NCBI GenBank assembly: GCA_944393745.1
Contig: CALYBD010000004.1
Span: 1-64,000 of the forward strand
DNA length: 64,000 nt
Direction: 5' to 3'
DNA from: an uncultured Alphaproteobacteria bacterium
GTDB lineage: Bacteria > Pseudomonadota > Alphaproteobacteria > CAAGCB01 > CAG-977
Shown here: piece by piece, positions 7,512 to 17,145 of the stretch
How positions within the stretch are numbered: the stretch's first letter is position 1
Layout of the letters: the number at the start of each line of letters is the position of its first letter
The notes under the pieces: model-generated
What the model was told of the DNA's origin: nothing
Seen by the model: only the letters and a program-made list of their open reading frames with translations
Database searches by the model: none
Program-made: the position numbers and the translations under genes

Positions 7512-9849
7512 AAATCAAACGGGTAAAGCCATCTTTTTCTTCTTCTTTTTCCATATCCGCCAATGTTGCCACCGGCCCCATGGGACCATAAGTCATAAAG
7601 TCCAGATTATCCAGATCTTTTATTGTCGCGACCAGACGACCGCTCTGCACGTTTTGATAAACGCGCCCTAAAATACCGGTCATGCCTTCACGGGAATGCA
7701 AAACGGCCTTTTCTTCATCTGTCAACGGCGCTTCAAATAACACCACCGACCACCCGGGCACATTAAAAGAAGCCCCCGGTCTGTACGTTTCACCTTCAAC
7801 GGCCGGTTTATCACGCGATGTATCCAAAATTAAATTCCAGGCCGTTTCTTTGTCCATTTCCGGCAACAACCATTCAATGCTGTCCTGAAACGCGTTTAAA
7901 ATAAGGAAGAAATGATTGTCCGAATAAAATCGCCCTTCTTCATTGCAAAAAGCAACGTTTAAAGCGCCGGAAATCAATGCCGACAAACTTTGCGCGTACG
8001 GCTTGTTCCAATCGGCAGAAGTCATCTCCAACCCTTCCGGCGTAATCCAGGTAATATCTTTAATAACCGCATCATTTGCCTTTTTGCCCGTATAATAACG
8101 TTTGCGCCTGAATACGCGGTGTTCTTTGCGCAAATTAATCAAATAGCGCATAAATTCCCTGAATTCGGCATCTTCCGCGCTGATCTGATCCCAATTCAAC
8201 CAACTGATCGGACTGTCCTGACAATACGCATTATTATTTCCCTTTTGCGTGCGACAGAACTCATCGCCGGCAGAAATCATCGGCACCCCCAAAGACAACA
8301 GCAACGTTGCCGCCATGGCGCGCATTCTTTTACGACGCAGAATCAAAACCGCAGGATCTTTCGTTTCACCTTCAATGCCGCTGTTCCATGATTTGTTATC
8401 ATTCGCCCCGTCTTTGTTATTTTCGTTATTGGCTTCATTATGTTTTTCGTTATAGCTGACCAGATCCTTTAACGTAAAACCGTCATGAGCCGTTATAAAA
8501 TTAACACTGGTCCACGGGTGACGGCCGCGATAACCGAAAGTTTCGCTGGATCCGGTCAAACGCGAAGCCATATTGCCGATTTGTCCTTTTTCCCCTTTCC
8601 AAAACAACCGGATCGTATCGCGGAAACGGTCATTCCATTCCGACCAGCCGGGCGGAAAAGCCCCGACCTGATATCCGCCAAGCCCGACGTCCCAAGGTTC
8701 CGCAATCATTTTGACCCGCTGCAACACCGGATCTTGCTGTACAGCCGTTAAAAATCCGGCCGTATTCGTAAACCCGGCTCCTGTCCGCGCCAACGTCGGT
8801 GCCAGATCGAAACGGAAACCGTCAACATGCATCTGTTCCACCCAATAGCGCAAAGAATCCATAACCAGCTGAATCACGCGCGGGTGTTCCACATTAAACG
8901 ACGCGCCACAACCGGTCGTGTCTTCGTAATAACGCGGATTATCCCGGCGCAGTCTGTAATAAACGGCATTGTCTATACCGCGGAAAGACAAGGTAACCCC
9001 CATTTGGTTGCCTTCGCCCGTGTGGTTATAGACAACGTCCATAAAAACCTCTATTCCGGCATCATGAAAGACACGAATCATATTCTTGATTTCGCCAAGA
9101 TCCGTACCTGTCATATAAAGCGGGTGCGGTGCAAAATAACTGATCGGATCGTATCCCCAATAGTTATGCAAACCGGCTTTTAACAAATGGCTGCCGGTAA
9201 AAAAAGCCTGTATCGGTAACAGTTCAACAGCCGTTATTCCCAGATTTTTCAGGTAATTAACAGCCTGCTGCGTACCCATTCCGGCAAAAGTCCCGCGCAC
9301 TTGTTCGTCAATTTCCGGATTACGAAACGTAAATCCTTTTAAATGCGATTCATAAATAATGGTTTCCGACCACGGTGTCTGAGGCGCCTTGTCCCCGGCC
9401 CATGAAAACGTATCGTCGACAACCCGGCATTTCGGAACGAACGGCGCACTGTCGCGGCGGTCAAAAGACATATCGGCCTTCGGACTGCCGGTACGATATC
9501 CCTGCATTGTATCATGGAAAACCAACGGCCCCGTAATTGATTTGGCATACGGATCCAACAGCAGTTTATTATGATTAAACCGATGCCCGCGTTCGGGATC
9601 ATACGGACCAAAGACACGATAACCGTACAACTGCCCCGGCTGCAAATCCGGTAAATACACGTGCCAGACTTCGTCCGTTCTTTCCGGCATGGCAATACGT
9701 TGTATTTCCCGCGTTCCGGTTTCATCAAAAAGACACAGCAAAACTTTTTCGGCATTTGCTGAAAATAAGGCAAAATTAACGCCTCTGCCGTCCCAGGTCG
9801 CTCCTAAAGGATAAGGGCGACCGGGAAGAACACGTATCCCGGTCGGCAT
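7510..9849 (-). CDS. glgX: Glycogen debranching enzyme, isoamylase type (GH13)
   Basis: The enzyme cleaves alpha-1,6 branch points of glycogen-like glucan. It begins with a CBM48-like domain (PYPLGATWDGRGVNFALFSA, residues 12-31). The GH13 barrel follows, with VFMDVVYNHTGEG, the nucleophile region GFRFDLAPTL, the acid/base region MIAEPWD and NFITAHDGFTLKD. It has 779 residues, longer than typical GlgX (about 650-720), with extra sequence in the C-terminal third. It lies 25 bases after glgB, with GGAG upstream of the ATG. Confidence 0.93.
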   Translation of the reverse strand: MPTGIRVLPGRPYPLGATWDGRGVNFALFSANAEKVLLCLFDETGTREIQRIAMPERTDEVWHVYLPDLQPGQLYGYRVFGPYDPERGHRFNHNKLLLDPYAKSITGPLVFHDTMQGYRTGSPKADMSFDRRDSAPFVPKCRVVDDTFSWAGDKAPQTPWSETIIYESHLKGFTFRNPEIDEQVRGTFAGMGTQQAVNYLKNLGITAVELLPIQAFFTGSHLLKAGLHNYWGYDPISYFAPHPLYMTGTDLGEIKNMIRVFHDAGIEVFMDVVYNHTGEGNQMGVTLSFRGIDNAVYYRLRRDNPRYYEDTTGCGASFNVEHPRVIQLVMDSLRYWVEQMHVDGFRFDLAPTLARTGAGFTNTAGFLTAVQQDPVLQRVKMIAEPWDVGLGGYQVGAFPPGWSEWNDRFRDTIRLFWKGEKGQIGNMASRLTGSSETFGYRGRHPWTSVNFITAHDGFTLKDLVSYNEKHNEANNENNKDGANDNKSWNSGIEGETKDPAVLILRRKRMRAMAATLLLSLGVPMISAGDEFCRTQKGNNNAYCQDSPISWLNWDQISAEDAEFREFMRYLINLRKEHRVFRRKRYYTGKKANDAVIKDITWITPEGLEMTSADWNKPYAQSLSALISGALNVAFCNEEGRFYSDNHFFLILNAFQDSIEWLLPEMDKETAWNLILDTSRDKPAVEGETYRPGASFNVPGWSVVLFEAPLTDEEKAVLHSREGMTGILGRVYQNVQSGRLVATIKDLDNLDFMTYGPMGPVATLADMEKEEEKDGFTRLI

Positions 9850-9874
9850 TTGCTTTGTTTACTCCAACATTAAA

Positions 9875-12079
9875 TCAACGCTGCGGCACAAACAGAACCG
9901 TTGCCAAAGGCGGTATTGTAATCGACAACGAATACGGCCGGCCGTTCCAGCCTTCTTCTTTGGCATCAACGCCACCCATATTGCCCATGCCGCTTCCGCC
10001 GTATATTTCGGCATCTGAATTGAAAATTTCAATATAACGTCCGCCTTTGGGCACGCCGATTTTGAAATTTTCACGCGGCACCGGCGTGAAATTGGAAACA
10101 ACGACAACCATTTCGTCTGATTCTTTGGCTTTACGAATAAACGAAAAGACGCTTTCGTCCGCATTGTCGGCATCAATCCATTCAAAACCGGCCGGATCAT
10201 AATCCTGTTCATACAAAGCCGGTGTTTCGCGATAAATACGGTTTAAATCGCGTACTGAATTCTGAATACCGCGGTGCATCGGATCATTCAGCAGATGCCA
10301 GCTTAACGAACCGTTGTAATCCCATTCGCGGTCTTGAGCGAATTCACCGCCCATAAACAACAGCTTTTTGCCGGGGAAGCCGTACATAAAGCCGTAATAA
10401 GCGCGCAAATTGGCGAATTTCTGCCAACGGTCGCCGGACATCTTGTTAAGTAAGGAACACTTGCCGTGAACGACTTCGTCATGGCTTAACGGCAAAACAA
10501 AGTTTTCGTTATAAGCATACAACATGCCGAACGTCATTTTATTATGATGATAACGACGATAGATCGGATCTTTGGCCATATATTCCAACGTATCGTGCAT
10601 CCAGCCCATATTCCACTTATAGCCAAAACCCAAACCGCCCATATACGTCGGACGGGAAACCATCGGCCATGCGGTTGATTCTTCGGCAAAAGTCGCCGTT
10701 CCCGGACAATGTTCGTACATCAGTTCGTTTGTCCGTTTCAGGAACGCGACGGCTTCCAGATCTTCATGGCCGCCGAATTCGTTCGGAATCCATTCACCGG
10801 CTTTACGGCTGTAATCCAAATAAAGCATTGAAGCGACGGCATCGACACGCAATCCGTCAATCTGATATTTCTTATTCCAGAACATCGCGTTTGACGTCAG
10901 GAAGTTATTGACTTCGCGTCTGCCGTAGTTATAGATCTTCGTTCCCCAGTCTTTATGTTCTCCGCGTCTGGGATCGGCGTGTTCATACAAAGCCGTTCCG
11001 TCAAAGTTGGCCAACCCGAAAGAATCTTTGGGGAAATGCCCGGGCACCCAGTCCATGATGACGGCAATGCCCGCCTTGTGAAAAGCATCAACCAAAGCGC
11101 GGAAATCATCTGGTTTCCCGAAACGGCTGGTCGGCGCATACAGTCCTGTCGCCTGATAGCCCCATGATCCGTCAAACGGGTGTTCGTTCACCGGCAACAG
11201 TTCGACATGCGTATAGCCCATATCTTTGACATAGTTGACCAGATCCTGCGCCATTTCCTGATATGTCAGATAGCTGTTGTCATCAAAGTGGCGTTTCCAT
11301 GATCCCAGATGCACTTCATAAATTGAAATCGGCGCATCTAAAGCATTGACCTTTTCACGTTTCTTTTCCCAGCCTTTTGCCTGCCATTCATATTTTTCCA
11401 GATCATAGACAACAGAAGCCGTTGACGGACGTTTTTCGGCATAAAATGCAACGGGATCCGCTTTTAACGGCAGAATATTGCCGTCAGGACCGATCAATTC
11501 GTACTTGTATAAAACGCCGGCGGAAATATGCGGAATAAAGATTTCCCAAACGCCCGTAGAACCGCGCGGACGCATCATGTGACGCCGTCCGTCCCATTCG
11601 TTAAACGTTCCGACAACGGAAACGCGCCTGGCGTTCGGCGCCCAAACGGCAAAAGAAACACCGTCAACATTATCGTGTTTAATCGGATGAGCCCCCAGAC
11701 GGTCATATTCGTCCAAATGCGATCCTTCGGACAGGAAATAAAGATCCATATCCCCCAAAACCGGCGGGAAACGATACGGGTCTTCGGTATCATACGAAGA
11801 ACCGACCCACAAATCTATACGCAGACGATATTTAAAATATTCCCAATCGGCCGGAAATTCATACTGGAACAAGCCCGAGCTGTGGACGCGTTCCATTTGC
11901 GCCATGATTTTACCGGTTTCATATTCCAGCACATAAACGTTTTGGGCTTGCGGCTGAAACGTGCGCAAAACCAGATCCCCGTCTTTTCCTTCGCGGTGCA
12001 GGCCTAAAACAGAGAACGGATCCCCGTAGCCGGAAGTTACCAGAGCTTCTACGATACTTTCATCTAAATAATTTTTCAT
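9875..12079 (-). CDS. glgB: 1,4-alpha-glucan branching enzyme (GH13)
   Basis: GlgB introduces alpha-1,6 branches into linear glucan. The 734 residues hold an N1 domain, a CBM48 domain ([20 protein letters not shown] near 143), and a GH13 barrel. The barrel shows the nucleophile region [17 protein letters not shown], the acid/base region [10 protein letters not shown] and [11 protein letters not shown]. The C-terminal beta domain is complete. GGAGAA precedes the ATG, which follows the maltokinase stop within four bases, indicating one transcript and probable coupling. In GlgE pathways this enzyme branches the chains that GlgE extends. Confidence 0.96.
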   Translation of the reverse strand: MKNYLDESIVEALVTSGYGDPFSVLGLHREGKDGDLVLRTFQPQAQNVYVLEYETGKIMAQMERVHSSGLFQYEFPADWEYFKYRLRIDLWVGSSYDTEDPYRFPPVLGDMDLYFLSEGSHLDEYDRLGAHPIKHDNVDGVSFAVWAPNARRVSVVGTFNEWDGRRHMMRPRGSTGVWEIFIPHISAGVLYKYELIGPDGNILPLKADPVAFYAEKRPSTASVVYDLEKYEWQAKGWEKKREKVNALDAPISIYEVHLGSWKRHFDDNSYLTYQEMAQDLVNYVKDMGYTHVELLPVNEHPFDGSWGYQATGLYAPTSRFGKPDDFRALVDAFHKAGIAVIMDWVPGHFPKDSFGLANFDGTALYEHADPRRGEHKDWGTKIYNYGRREVNNFLTSNAMFWNKKYQIDGLRVDAVASMLYLDYSRKAGEWIPNEFGGHEDLEAVAFLKRTNELMYEHCPGTATFAEESTAWPMVSRPTYMGGLGFGYKWNMGWMHDTLEYMAKDPIYRRYHHNKMTFGMLYAYNENFVLPLSHDEVVHGKCSLLNKMSGDRWQKFANLRAYYGFMYGFPGKKLLFMGGEFAQDREWDYNGSLSWHLLNDPMHRGIQNSVRDLNRIYRETPALYEQDYDPAGFEWIDADNADESVFSFIRKAKESDEMVVVVSNFTPVPRENFKIGVPKGGRYIEIFNSDAEIYGGSGMGNMGGVDAKEEGWNGRPYSLSITIPPLATVLFVPQR

Positions 12080-12082
12080 ATT

Positions 12083-13654
12083 TTATTCTCCATTCAGGTC
12101 AATCAAACGGGACAATCCGTTCATCGGTATTTCCAGCCAGTCGGGACGATTGGCGACTTCATAAATGACTTCGTACAATGCTTTTTCCAAAACAAACAAA
12201 TCAAGCAGCTTTAAAGTCACTTCCTTTTCTGCCGGCAAAGAATCACAGCCGGCCATATGATCAAAATAGCCGTCTAAAAAAGCCTGCGTTGCCAAACGCT
12301 GCCAACGTGCTGCCAGCTTTGACGCTTTTTCCCGGTTTTCGGGCAGTACGTATGTCAAAACGGAACCGAAAGCGGCATAATCAAATGAACGCACCATACC
12401 CGCAACGTCTTTTAACACGGACTGTTTTACCTGACGTTGTGTAATCGGGCGCAACGGTTCGCCTTCAAAATCAAGAATATAAAAATCGCCCGTTTCATCT
12501 ATAACAACCTGTCCCAGATGATAATCGCCGTGAAAACGCGTCTTGTTTCCGTCCGCGACAACGGGCAACAGTTCATGAATGCGGGAAACAATCCGTTCTC
12601 GGCCGTTAATTAAAGTTTCAACACGTTTTTTAACGTCTCCGGTTAAATGTTCAACATTTGCACCGGCAACGCTTATTGTCTGATCAGCCTGTGCAACGGC
12701 CTGGTCCCGCCAGGCTTCCAGATCTTCAGCCGTCACGGGTTCCGGTTTAAAGACCGCGTCCGTTCCCAAAGCAAACGCTTTATGCATTTCGGCCGTTCTT
12801 TGCCCCAACAGGCGGACTTTTTTCAAATATGCCGTATGATTTGATTTTTTGTTTTCGCCCAAAGCTTCGGCAAAATACGATTTTAAATACTCCATCGTAT
12901 ATGACCAGCCGTCACCGACATTCGGCACAAAAGATTGCAAAATCCCCAAAGCCATCGTGCGACCGTCCGCATATTTTAAATCCAGCATCCCCAGATAAGC
13001 CGGCGTATTTTTAAATTTAGCCTCTTCCGTCAAAAAGCTGGTCGTTGCCACTTCCGGGTGGGAACCGAAAGCCGTGCGCCGATACATCTTCAGCATGACT
13101 TTCTTGCCGATAATCAGGGACGTATTGCTTTGTTCAACGCCCAGCATCTTTTGGGGTTGCCCCTCAACTTCGCGGATCAAAGCCTTGCCGGCCGTCGTCG
13201 ACACACCCGATAAAACCATTGAATCACCGACATCAACGGACAGATCTTCGGCCAAAAAAGGCAACAGACACGCGGCAAAATCATCATCGCCGGCGGCATC
13301 ATATATCGCGCCTTTTTTTCCTTCGGCCGTCGTAACACCCGTGATAACGGCATTTTCGGAAACGGCATCGGCTTTTTCATCAAACGCCAAACGCAGCGGA
13401 AGTAAAAAAGTCGGTTTTTCCCCGCCCTTTAAAGCAACCAAAACAACCGCCAAAAATACCTTTTTCAAAGGAATCAAAGCCTGAAAAGAAACGGCGGCGA
13501 TCGTGTCGTCCTTTGCGCTGTACCAGCGTTTGGAAGGCAGGAAAGACTCCAATTTCCGGCAAAAAGAATCCTGAAAAACCAAATCCTTGAAAATTTCATT
13601 CAAATTTTCTTTGTCAATCAACAGGAAATCCTGATCTTTTAAACTGGAAAGCAT
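12083..13654 (-). CDS. mak: Maltokinase (aminoglycoside-phosphotransferase fold)
   Basis: This enzyme phosphorylates maltose with ATP to alpha-maltose 1-phosphate, the donor used by GlgE. Recognition rests on the N-terminal FLPSKRWYSAKD motif near residue 40, the catalytic loop FHGDYHLGQVV near 373, and the metal motif with its family-specific sequel LDFEGEPLRP (near 393), followed by KDVAGMVRSFDYA. In many bacteria this domain is fused to trehalose synthase; here it stands alone at 523 residues, rather long for the family. It heads the run with glgB, glgX and malQ. Confidence 0.88.
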   Translation of the reverse strand: MLSSLKDQDFLLIDKENLNEIFKDLVFQDSFCRKLESFLPSKRWYSAKDDTIAAVSFQALIPLKKVFLAVVLVALKGGEKPTFLLPLRLAFDEKADAVSENAVITGVTTAEGKKGAIYDAAGDDDFAACLLPFLAEDLSVDVGDSMVLSGVSTTAGKALIREVEGQPQKMLGVEQSNTSLIIGKKVMLKMYRRTAFGSHPEVATTSFLTEEAKFKNTPAYLGMLDLKYADGRTMALGILQSFVPNVGDGWSYTMEYLKSYFAEALGENKKSNHTAYLKKVRLLGQRTAEMHKAFALGTDAVFKPEPVTAEDLEAWRDQAVAQADQTISVAGANVEHLTGDVKKRVETLINGRERIVSRIHELLPVVADGNKTRFHGDYHLGQVVIDETGDFYILDFEGEPLRPITQRQVKQSVLKDVAGMVRSFDYAAFGSVLTYVLPENREKASKLAARWQRLATQAFLDGYFDHMAGCDSLPAEKEVTLKLLDLFVLEKALYEVIYEVANRPDWLEIPMNGLSRLIDLNGE

Positions 13655-13708
13655 GAAAACAACCCGATTTGTTACGTGTTAAAACAGAGTATGACCCAAC
13701 TAAACCAA

Positions 13709-13740
13709 AAGTGACAACTGTTTTTTTTCAGTCGTCACTT
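13709..13740 (-). terminator. Terminator between glgE and maltokinase
   Basis: A 12-bp stem with one G-T pair (13709-13720 with 13729-13740, eight-base loop) lies 16 bases after the glgE stop on the minus strand and is followed by TTTTGG. It should end the glgE transcript and would make maltokinase-glgB-glgX-malQ a separate unit. A regulatory inverted repeat is the alternative. Confidence 0.6.
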
Positions 13741-13756
13741 TATTAAAAATTTTATT

Positions 13757-15871
13757 CTACCACCATGACTTGTCAATCGGCGTAATACGGTAAATTTCCG
13801 CCTGATTCCCGGCCGGATATAAATTCACCCAGAATTCGGAACCGCGCGCTTCAAACTGGCGGCCGCTTAATAATTCCTCAACCCAAAATCTGCCGCCCGG
13901 CGCTATTCCCATTTCATCGGTCGGGAACCACACTCTGCCGGCCTGACCGTGATAAGGATCCAAACTGATGGCAACAAAAATCATGTTGCTGCGGTCATCG
14001 GTCATCTTGCCGTAAAACATGATATTGTCGTTTTCGGAACCGTAAAAACGCAGATTTTCATACAGCTGCAACGCGTAGTTTTCGCCGCGGATCCAGTTGA
14101 TCTGCGCGATCAGATCCTTAATGTTTCCCTCGGCATTCCAATCGCGCGTTCTGATTTCGTATTTTTCTGAATTATTAAATTCTTCCTTACCGAAAATCCC
14201 GTCGTTTTCACACAATTCATAACCGTTCAGCATACCGTAAGACGGAGACAGCGTCGCCGCCAGAATGAACCGGATAATAAAAGCCGAACGCGGCGCATCA
14301 TGCAAATAAAACGGCATAATATCCGGCGTTGTCGGAAACAGGTTCGGACGGAAATAGTCTTTCATTTCCGACTGTGTCAATTCATTAAAATATTCTTCCA
14401 GATCATGACGGTTTTCACGCCATGTGAAATAAGTATACGACTGCGAAAAACCGACCTTTGCCAGCATCTGCATCATCGGCGGACGCGTAAACGCTTCTGC
14501 CAGAAAAATCGTATCGGGATAAATATTCTGCACTTCGCGAATAACCCATTCCCAAAACGGAACGGATTTCGTATGCGGATTGTCTATACGGAATATTCTG
14601 ATCCCTTCGTTTGCCCAGAATAAGAACGTATCGCGCAGTTCAATCCACAAAGAATCGCTTTGCGGGCCGTAAAAATCGACATTAACGATATCCTGATATT
14701 TTTTCGGCGGATTTTCGGCATATTTGATCGTACCGTCCGGACGGAAAACAAACCATTCGGGGTGTTCTTTGATCCACGGATGATCCGGAGAACACTGAAT
14801 GGCAAAGTCCAGTGCGACTTCCATATCCAATTCATGCGCGCGACGAACAAAAGAACGAAAATCGTCCATCGTTCCCAGCTGCGGATGAATGGCCTTATGC
14901 CCGCCTTCTTCCGAACCGACCGCATACATTGAACCGACATCGCCCGGTTCACAGATCAAAGAGTTGTTTTTACCTTTGCGGTGCGTATGCCCGATCGGGT
15001 GAATCGGTAACAAATAAACAACATCAAAGCCCATTTCTTTGATTTCGGGCAGACGAGCTTCCCCGTCCTTGAACGTGCCGTGAACGCCCGGGTCCGTGCC
15101 CTGAGAACGCACGTCCATTTCGTACCACGCCCCGAACCGCGCCCGCGGACGATCAACGAAGACCTCCAATTCGCGGTCATAGCGTGTTGCTTTTTCCCGA
15201 TCCGGCCAGCGATCCATCGCTTCCAGGACTTCTTCGCTCATCAGCATATTGGCGCATTCATATTCGTCATTGCAGGCATCAAAGCGATTCAAAACATCGT
15301 CAAGGAAGGCAATATCATGTTCGCGGGCTTCGAAATCGCGGACTTCCGTTGTTTTTTTCAACCGATCCAAAGTCTTGCGAACGATATCCGCCCCTTCGAC
15401 CAATTCCAGAGCGACCCCCTGCCCGGCTTCGCGTTTTTTTGTCGTTCCGTCACGCCAGGTGCCGAATTCATCGACCCAGGCTTCAATCGTATAGATATAG
15501 CGCGTGTTATCGCCGAACCACAAATCCCCGCCCCACAGGGCTAAACCGTGATTGATTTCCCACATCGGCGCTTCCCACCATTCGTCCGAATCCGCCCGGC
15601 GGCACAGAATAACGGCCTTTAGCAGATCGTGGCCGTCTTTAAAAATGTTGGCCCAAACCTCCATCGTATCGCCGACTTCGCGTTTAACCGCATATCGTCC
15701 GGCGCTGATCTGCGGGCTGACATGTTCAATCGTGATCGGAGAACTGGCCGCAAAATCCATTAAATGATGTTTTTTTTCTTTGATCACCCAGCCGCGTTTG
15801 CTGACGTCAGAAACGTCGGAACCGCTGATCACGGGGGTTTTTTTCGGCTTGATTTTTCTTTCTCGTCCCAT
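13757..15871 (-). CDS. glgE: Alpha-1,4-glucan:maltose-1-phosphate maltosyltransferase (GH13_3)
   Basis: GlgE transfers maltose from maltose 1-phosphate to the end of an alpha-1,4-glucan. Family landmarks are GAWYEMDVRSQG near residue 248, YLLPIHPIGHTHRKG near 286, ALDFAIQCSPDHPW, the nucleophile Asp of FRIDNPHTK near 430 and the acid/base Glu of LAEAFTRP near 459. I start at the ATG at 15871 (704 residues) because GGGAGAAC lies just upstream. An in-frame TTG at 15913 would add 14 residues but lacks a ribosome site. An N-terminal linker of about 45 residues is rich in Lys and Ser. Confidence 0.94.
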   Translation of the reverse strand: MGRERKIKPKKTPVISGSDVSDVSKRGWVIKEKKHHLMDFAASSPITIEHVSPQISAGRYAVKREVGDTMEVWANIFKDGHDLLKAVILCRRADSDEWWEAPMWEINHGLALWGGDLWFGDNTRYIYTIEAWVDEFGTWRDGTTKKREAGQGVALELVEGADIVRKTLDRLKKTTEVRDFEAREHDIAFLDDVLNRFDACNDEYECANMLMSEEVLEAMDRWPDREKATRYDRELEVFVDRPRARFGAWYEMDVRSQGTDPGVHGTFKDGEARLPEIKEMGFDVVYLLPIHPIGHTHRKGKNNSLICEPGDVGSMYAVGSEEGGHKAIHPQLGTMDDFRSFVRRAHELDMEVALDFAIQCSPDHPWIKEHPEWFVFRPDGTIKYAENPPKKYQDIVNVDFYGPQSDSLWIELRDTFLFWANEGIRIFRIDNPHTKSVPFWEWVIREVQNIYPDTIFLAEAFTRPPMMQMLAKVGFSQSYTYFTWRENRHDLEEYFNELTQSEMKDYFRPNLFPTTPDIMPFYLHDAPRSAFIIRFILAATLSPSYGMLNGYELCENDGIFGKEEFNNSEKYEIRTRDWNAEGNIKDLIAQINWIRGENYALQLYENLRFYGSENDNIMFYGKMTDDRSNMIFVAISLDPYHGQAGRVWFPTDEMGIAPGGRFWVEELLSGRQFEARGSEFWVNLYPAGNQAEIYRITPIDKSWW

Positions 15872-16023
15872 AGAAGTGTTCTCCCAATCAAAATTTTTAG
15901 TCAGTATATACAAACCGTCGGATTTTTTCTACATTTTTAAATGATTGTCATGCAGCCGTTTTCTTTTGATTTTATAAAATGTTGTGATAGTATTTTTCCG
16001 TGTTTTTGGACCGGATCAATTTC

Positions 16024-16659
16024 ATGCAGACCGTTATCAATAAAATTTTATCTCCGTATACGACATTAAGCCGCATTTTCCCGCCGGACGTTGATTTATT
16101 GTCCGTCAAACGCGAAATACGCACTGCCGTCAGACATGCGCTGAGCGGCGTTTCTCCGGTCGCATGTCCGTATCTGATCAATATATGCGGTCTGCCGGCT
16201 TCCGGAAAAACATACATCTGTCGGGCGTTCAAGGCCGCCAATGCCGGTATGTTGTACATTTCTTTTGATGCCATCATGGAGGATCTGCCTTCCTATTTGT
16301 CCGAACATTTAAAAGACCGGAAAAAATCGTTTGAACGCTGGGAACTGCCGGCTCGATTTGTGGGATATCAGTTATTAAAACAGGCTGTCAAACATCGACT
16401 GCCGATTTTATTCGAACATTCCAACGCCACGGCGCACCACATTGAACTGTACGAAAAAATCAAACAGGCGGGATATACGGTGGATATCCGTTACATCAAT
16501 GCCGATCCGGAACTGGTTTTACCGCGTTTGGAAAAACGCGAACGCTATTTTCCGCCGGAAAGAACGCGGGAACGCGCAAACATTCTGCGCGAACTGATGC
16601 CCGTTTTTGAACAAACGGCGACAAAGTTTACTGTTTTGGCTCCTTGGAAAGAATCTTAG
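16024..16659 (+). CDS. P-loop kinase related to zeta toxin / AAA_33
   Basis: This 211-residue protein has a Walker A GLPASGKT at residues 56-63, an SFDAIMED segment near 85, an LFEHSNAT strand near 130 and a basic lid KRERYFPPERTRER near 176. That is the pattern of zeta-toxin-like and polynucleotide-kinase-like P-loop proteins. The ATG at 16024 is preferred over a GTG at 16000, although neither has a strong ribosome site. No antitoxin-like gene is next to it, so toxin action is not supported; a housekeeping nucleotide or sugar kinase is equally possible. It is divergent from glgE. Confidence 0.7.
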   Translation: MQTVINKILSPYTTLSRIFPPDVDLLSVKREIRTAVRHALSGVSPVACPYLINICGLPASGKTYICRAFKAANAGMLYISFDAIMEDLPSYLSEHLKDRKKSFERWELPARFVGYQLLKQAVKHRLPILFEHSNATAHHIELYEKIKQAGYTVDIRYINADPELVLPRLEKRERYFPPERTRERANILRELMPVFEQTATKFTVLAPWKES

Positions 16660-16800
16660 AAATTCATGGAACGGGCATCGTTTTTTTGATTGTTGAAAAA
16701 ACGTTGAGTTTTGGAAAAAAATCAGCTAAAAGTAAAAAATAGCGTGAGGAAATAATCAGGCTGAAAAAAATAATTGTTTTTAAGTTTTGGGAGAACATAA

Positions 16801-17070
16801 ATGGCTAAAGAAGATCAAGTCCGCGAAGCGGCATATTTTGTTTGGTTGAACAACGGCTGCCCGGAAGGGGTTGAAATCGACTGCTGGCTGGAAGCCGAAG
16901 CTCAGGAAAGCGGTTGCTGCGAAGAAGAATGCTGCTGCGCCGAAGAAACCGAAGAAAAGAAACCGGCTAAAAAAGCCGCTGCGAAGAAAACAACGGCTAA
17001 AGCTGAAAAAGCCGAAAAGAAACCGGCTGCTAAAAAAGCAACAACGAAAAAAGCTGCTGCTAAAAAATAA
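16801..17070 (+). CDS. Small DUF2934 protein with Cys cluster and histone-H1-like tail
   Basis: The 89-residue protein has three parts. Residues 5-33 match the DUF2934 pattern (VREAAYFVWLNNGCPEG then DCWLEAE). Residues 39-46 form a Cys cluster, CC-x3-CCC, inside an acidic stretch. Residues 53-89 are almost only Lys, Ala and Thr, with KKPA repeats like bacterial histone-H1 or AlgP-type tails. The acidic head and basic tail suggest nucleic acid binding by the tail and possibly metal or thiol chemistry in the middle; both are inference. GGGAGAA precedes the ATG and a terminator follows, so it is a single-gene unit. Confidence 0.8.
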   Translation: MAKEDQVREAAYFVWLNNGCPEGVEIDCWLEAEAQESGCCEEECCCAEETEEKKPAKKAAAKKTTAKAEKAEKKPAAKKATTKKAAAKK

Positions 17071-17086
17071 GCTTTTATTTTTCAAG

Positions 17087-17123
17087 AAAAACGGCACGAG
17101 GGGATATCTCCGGCCGTTTTTTT
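17087..17123 (+). terminator. Terminator of the DUF2934 gene
   Basis: AAAAACGGC at 17087-17095 pairs with GCCGTTTTT at 17113-17121, with partial pairing inside the loop, and the arm continues into seven T. It begins 17 bases after the stop codon. Confidence 0.8.
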
Positions 17124-17145
17124 ATTTTCCTGAAAGAAATCTGTT

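Noticed and set aside
16024-16659. Toxin-antitoxin system
   Set aside because: The kinase fold fits zeta toxins but no antitoxin gene is adjacent, so a system call is not supported.
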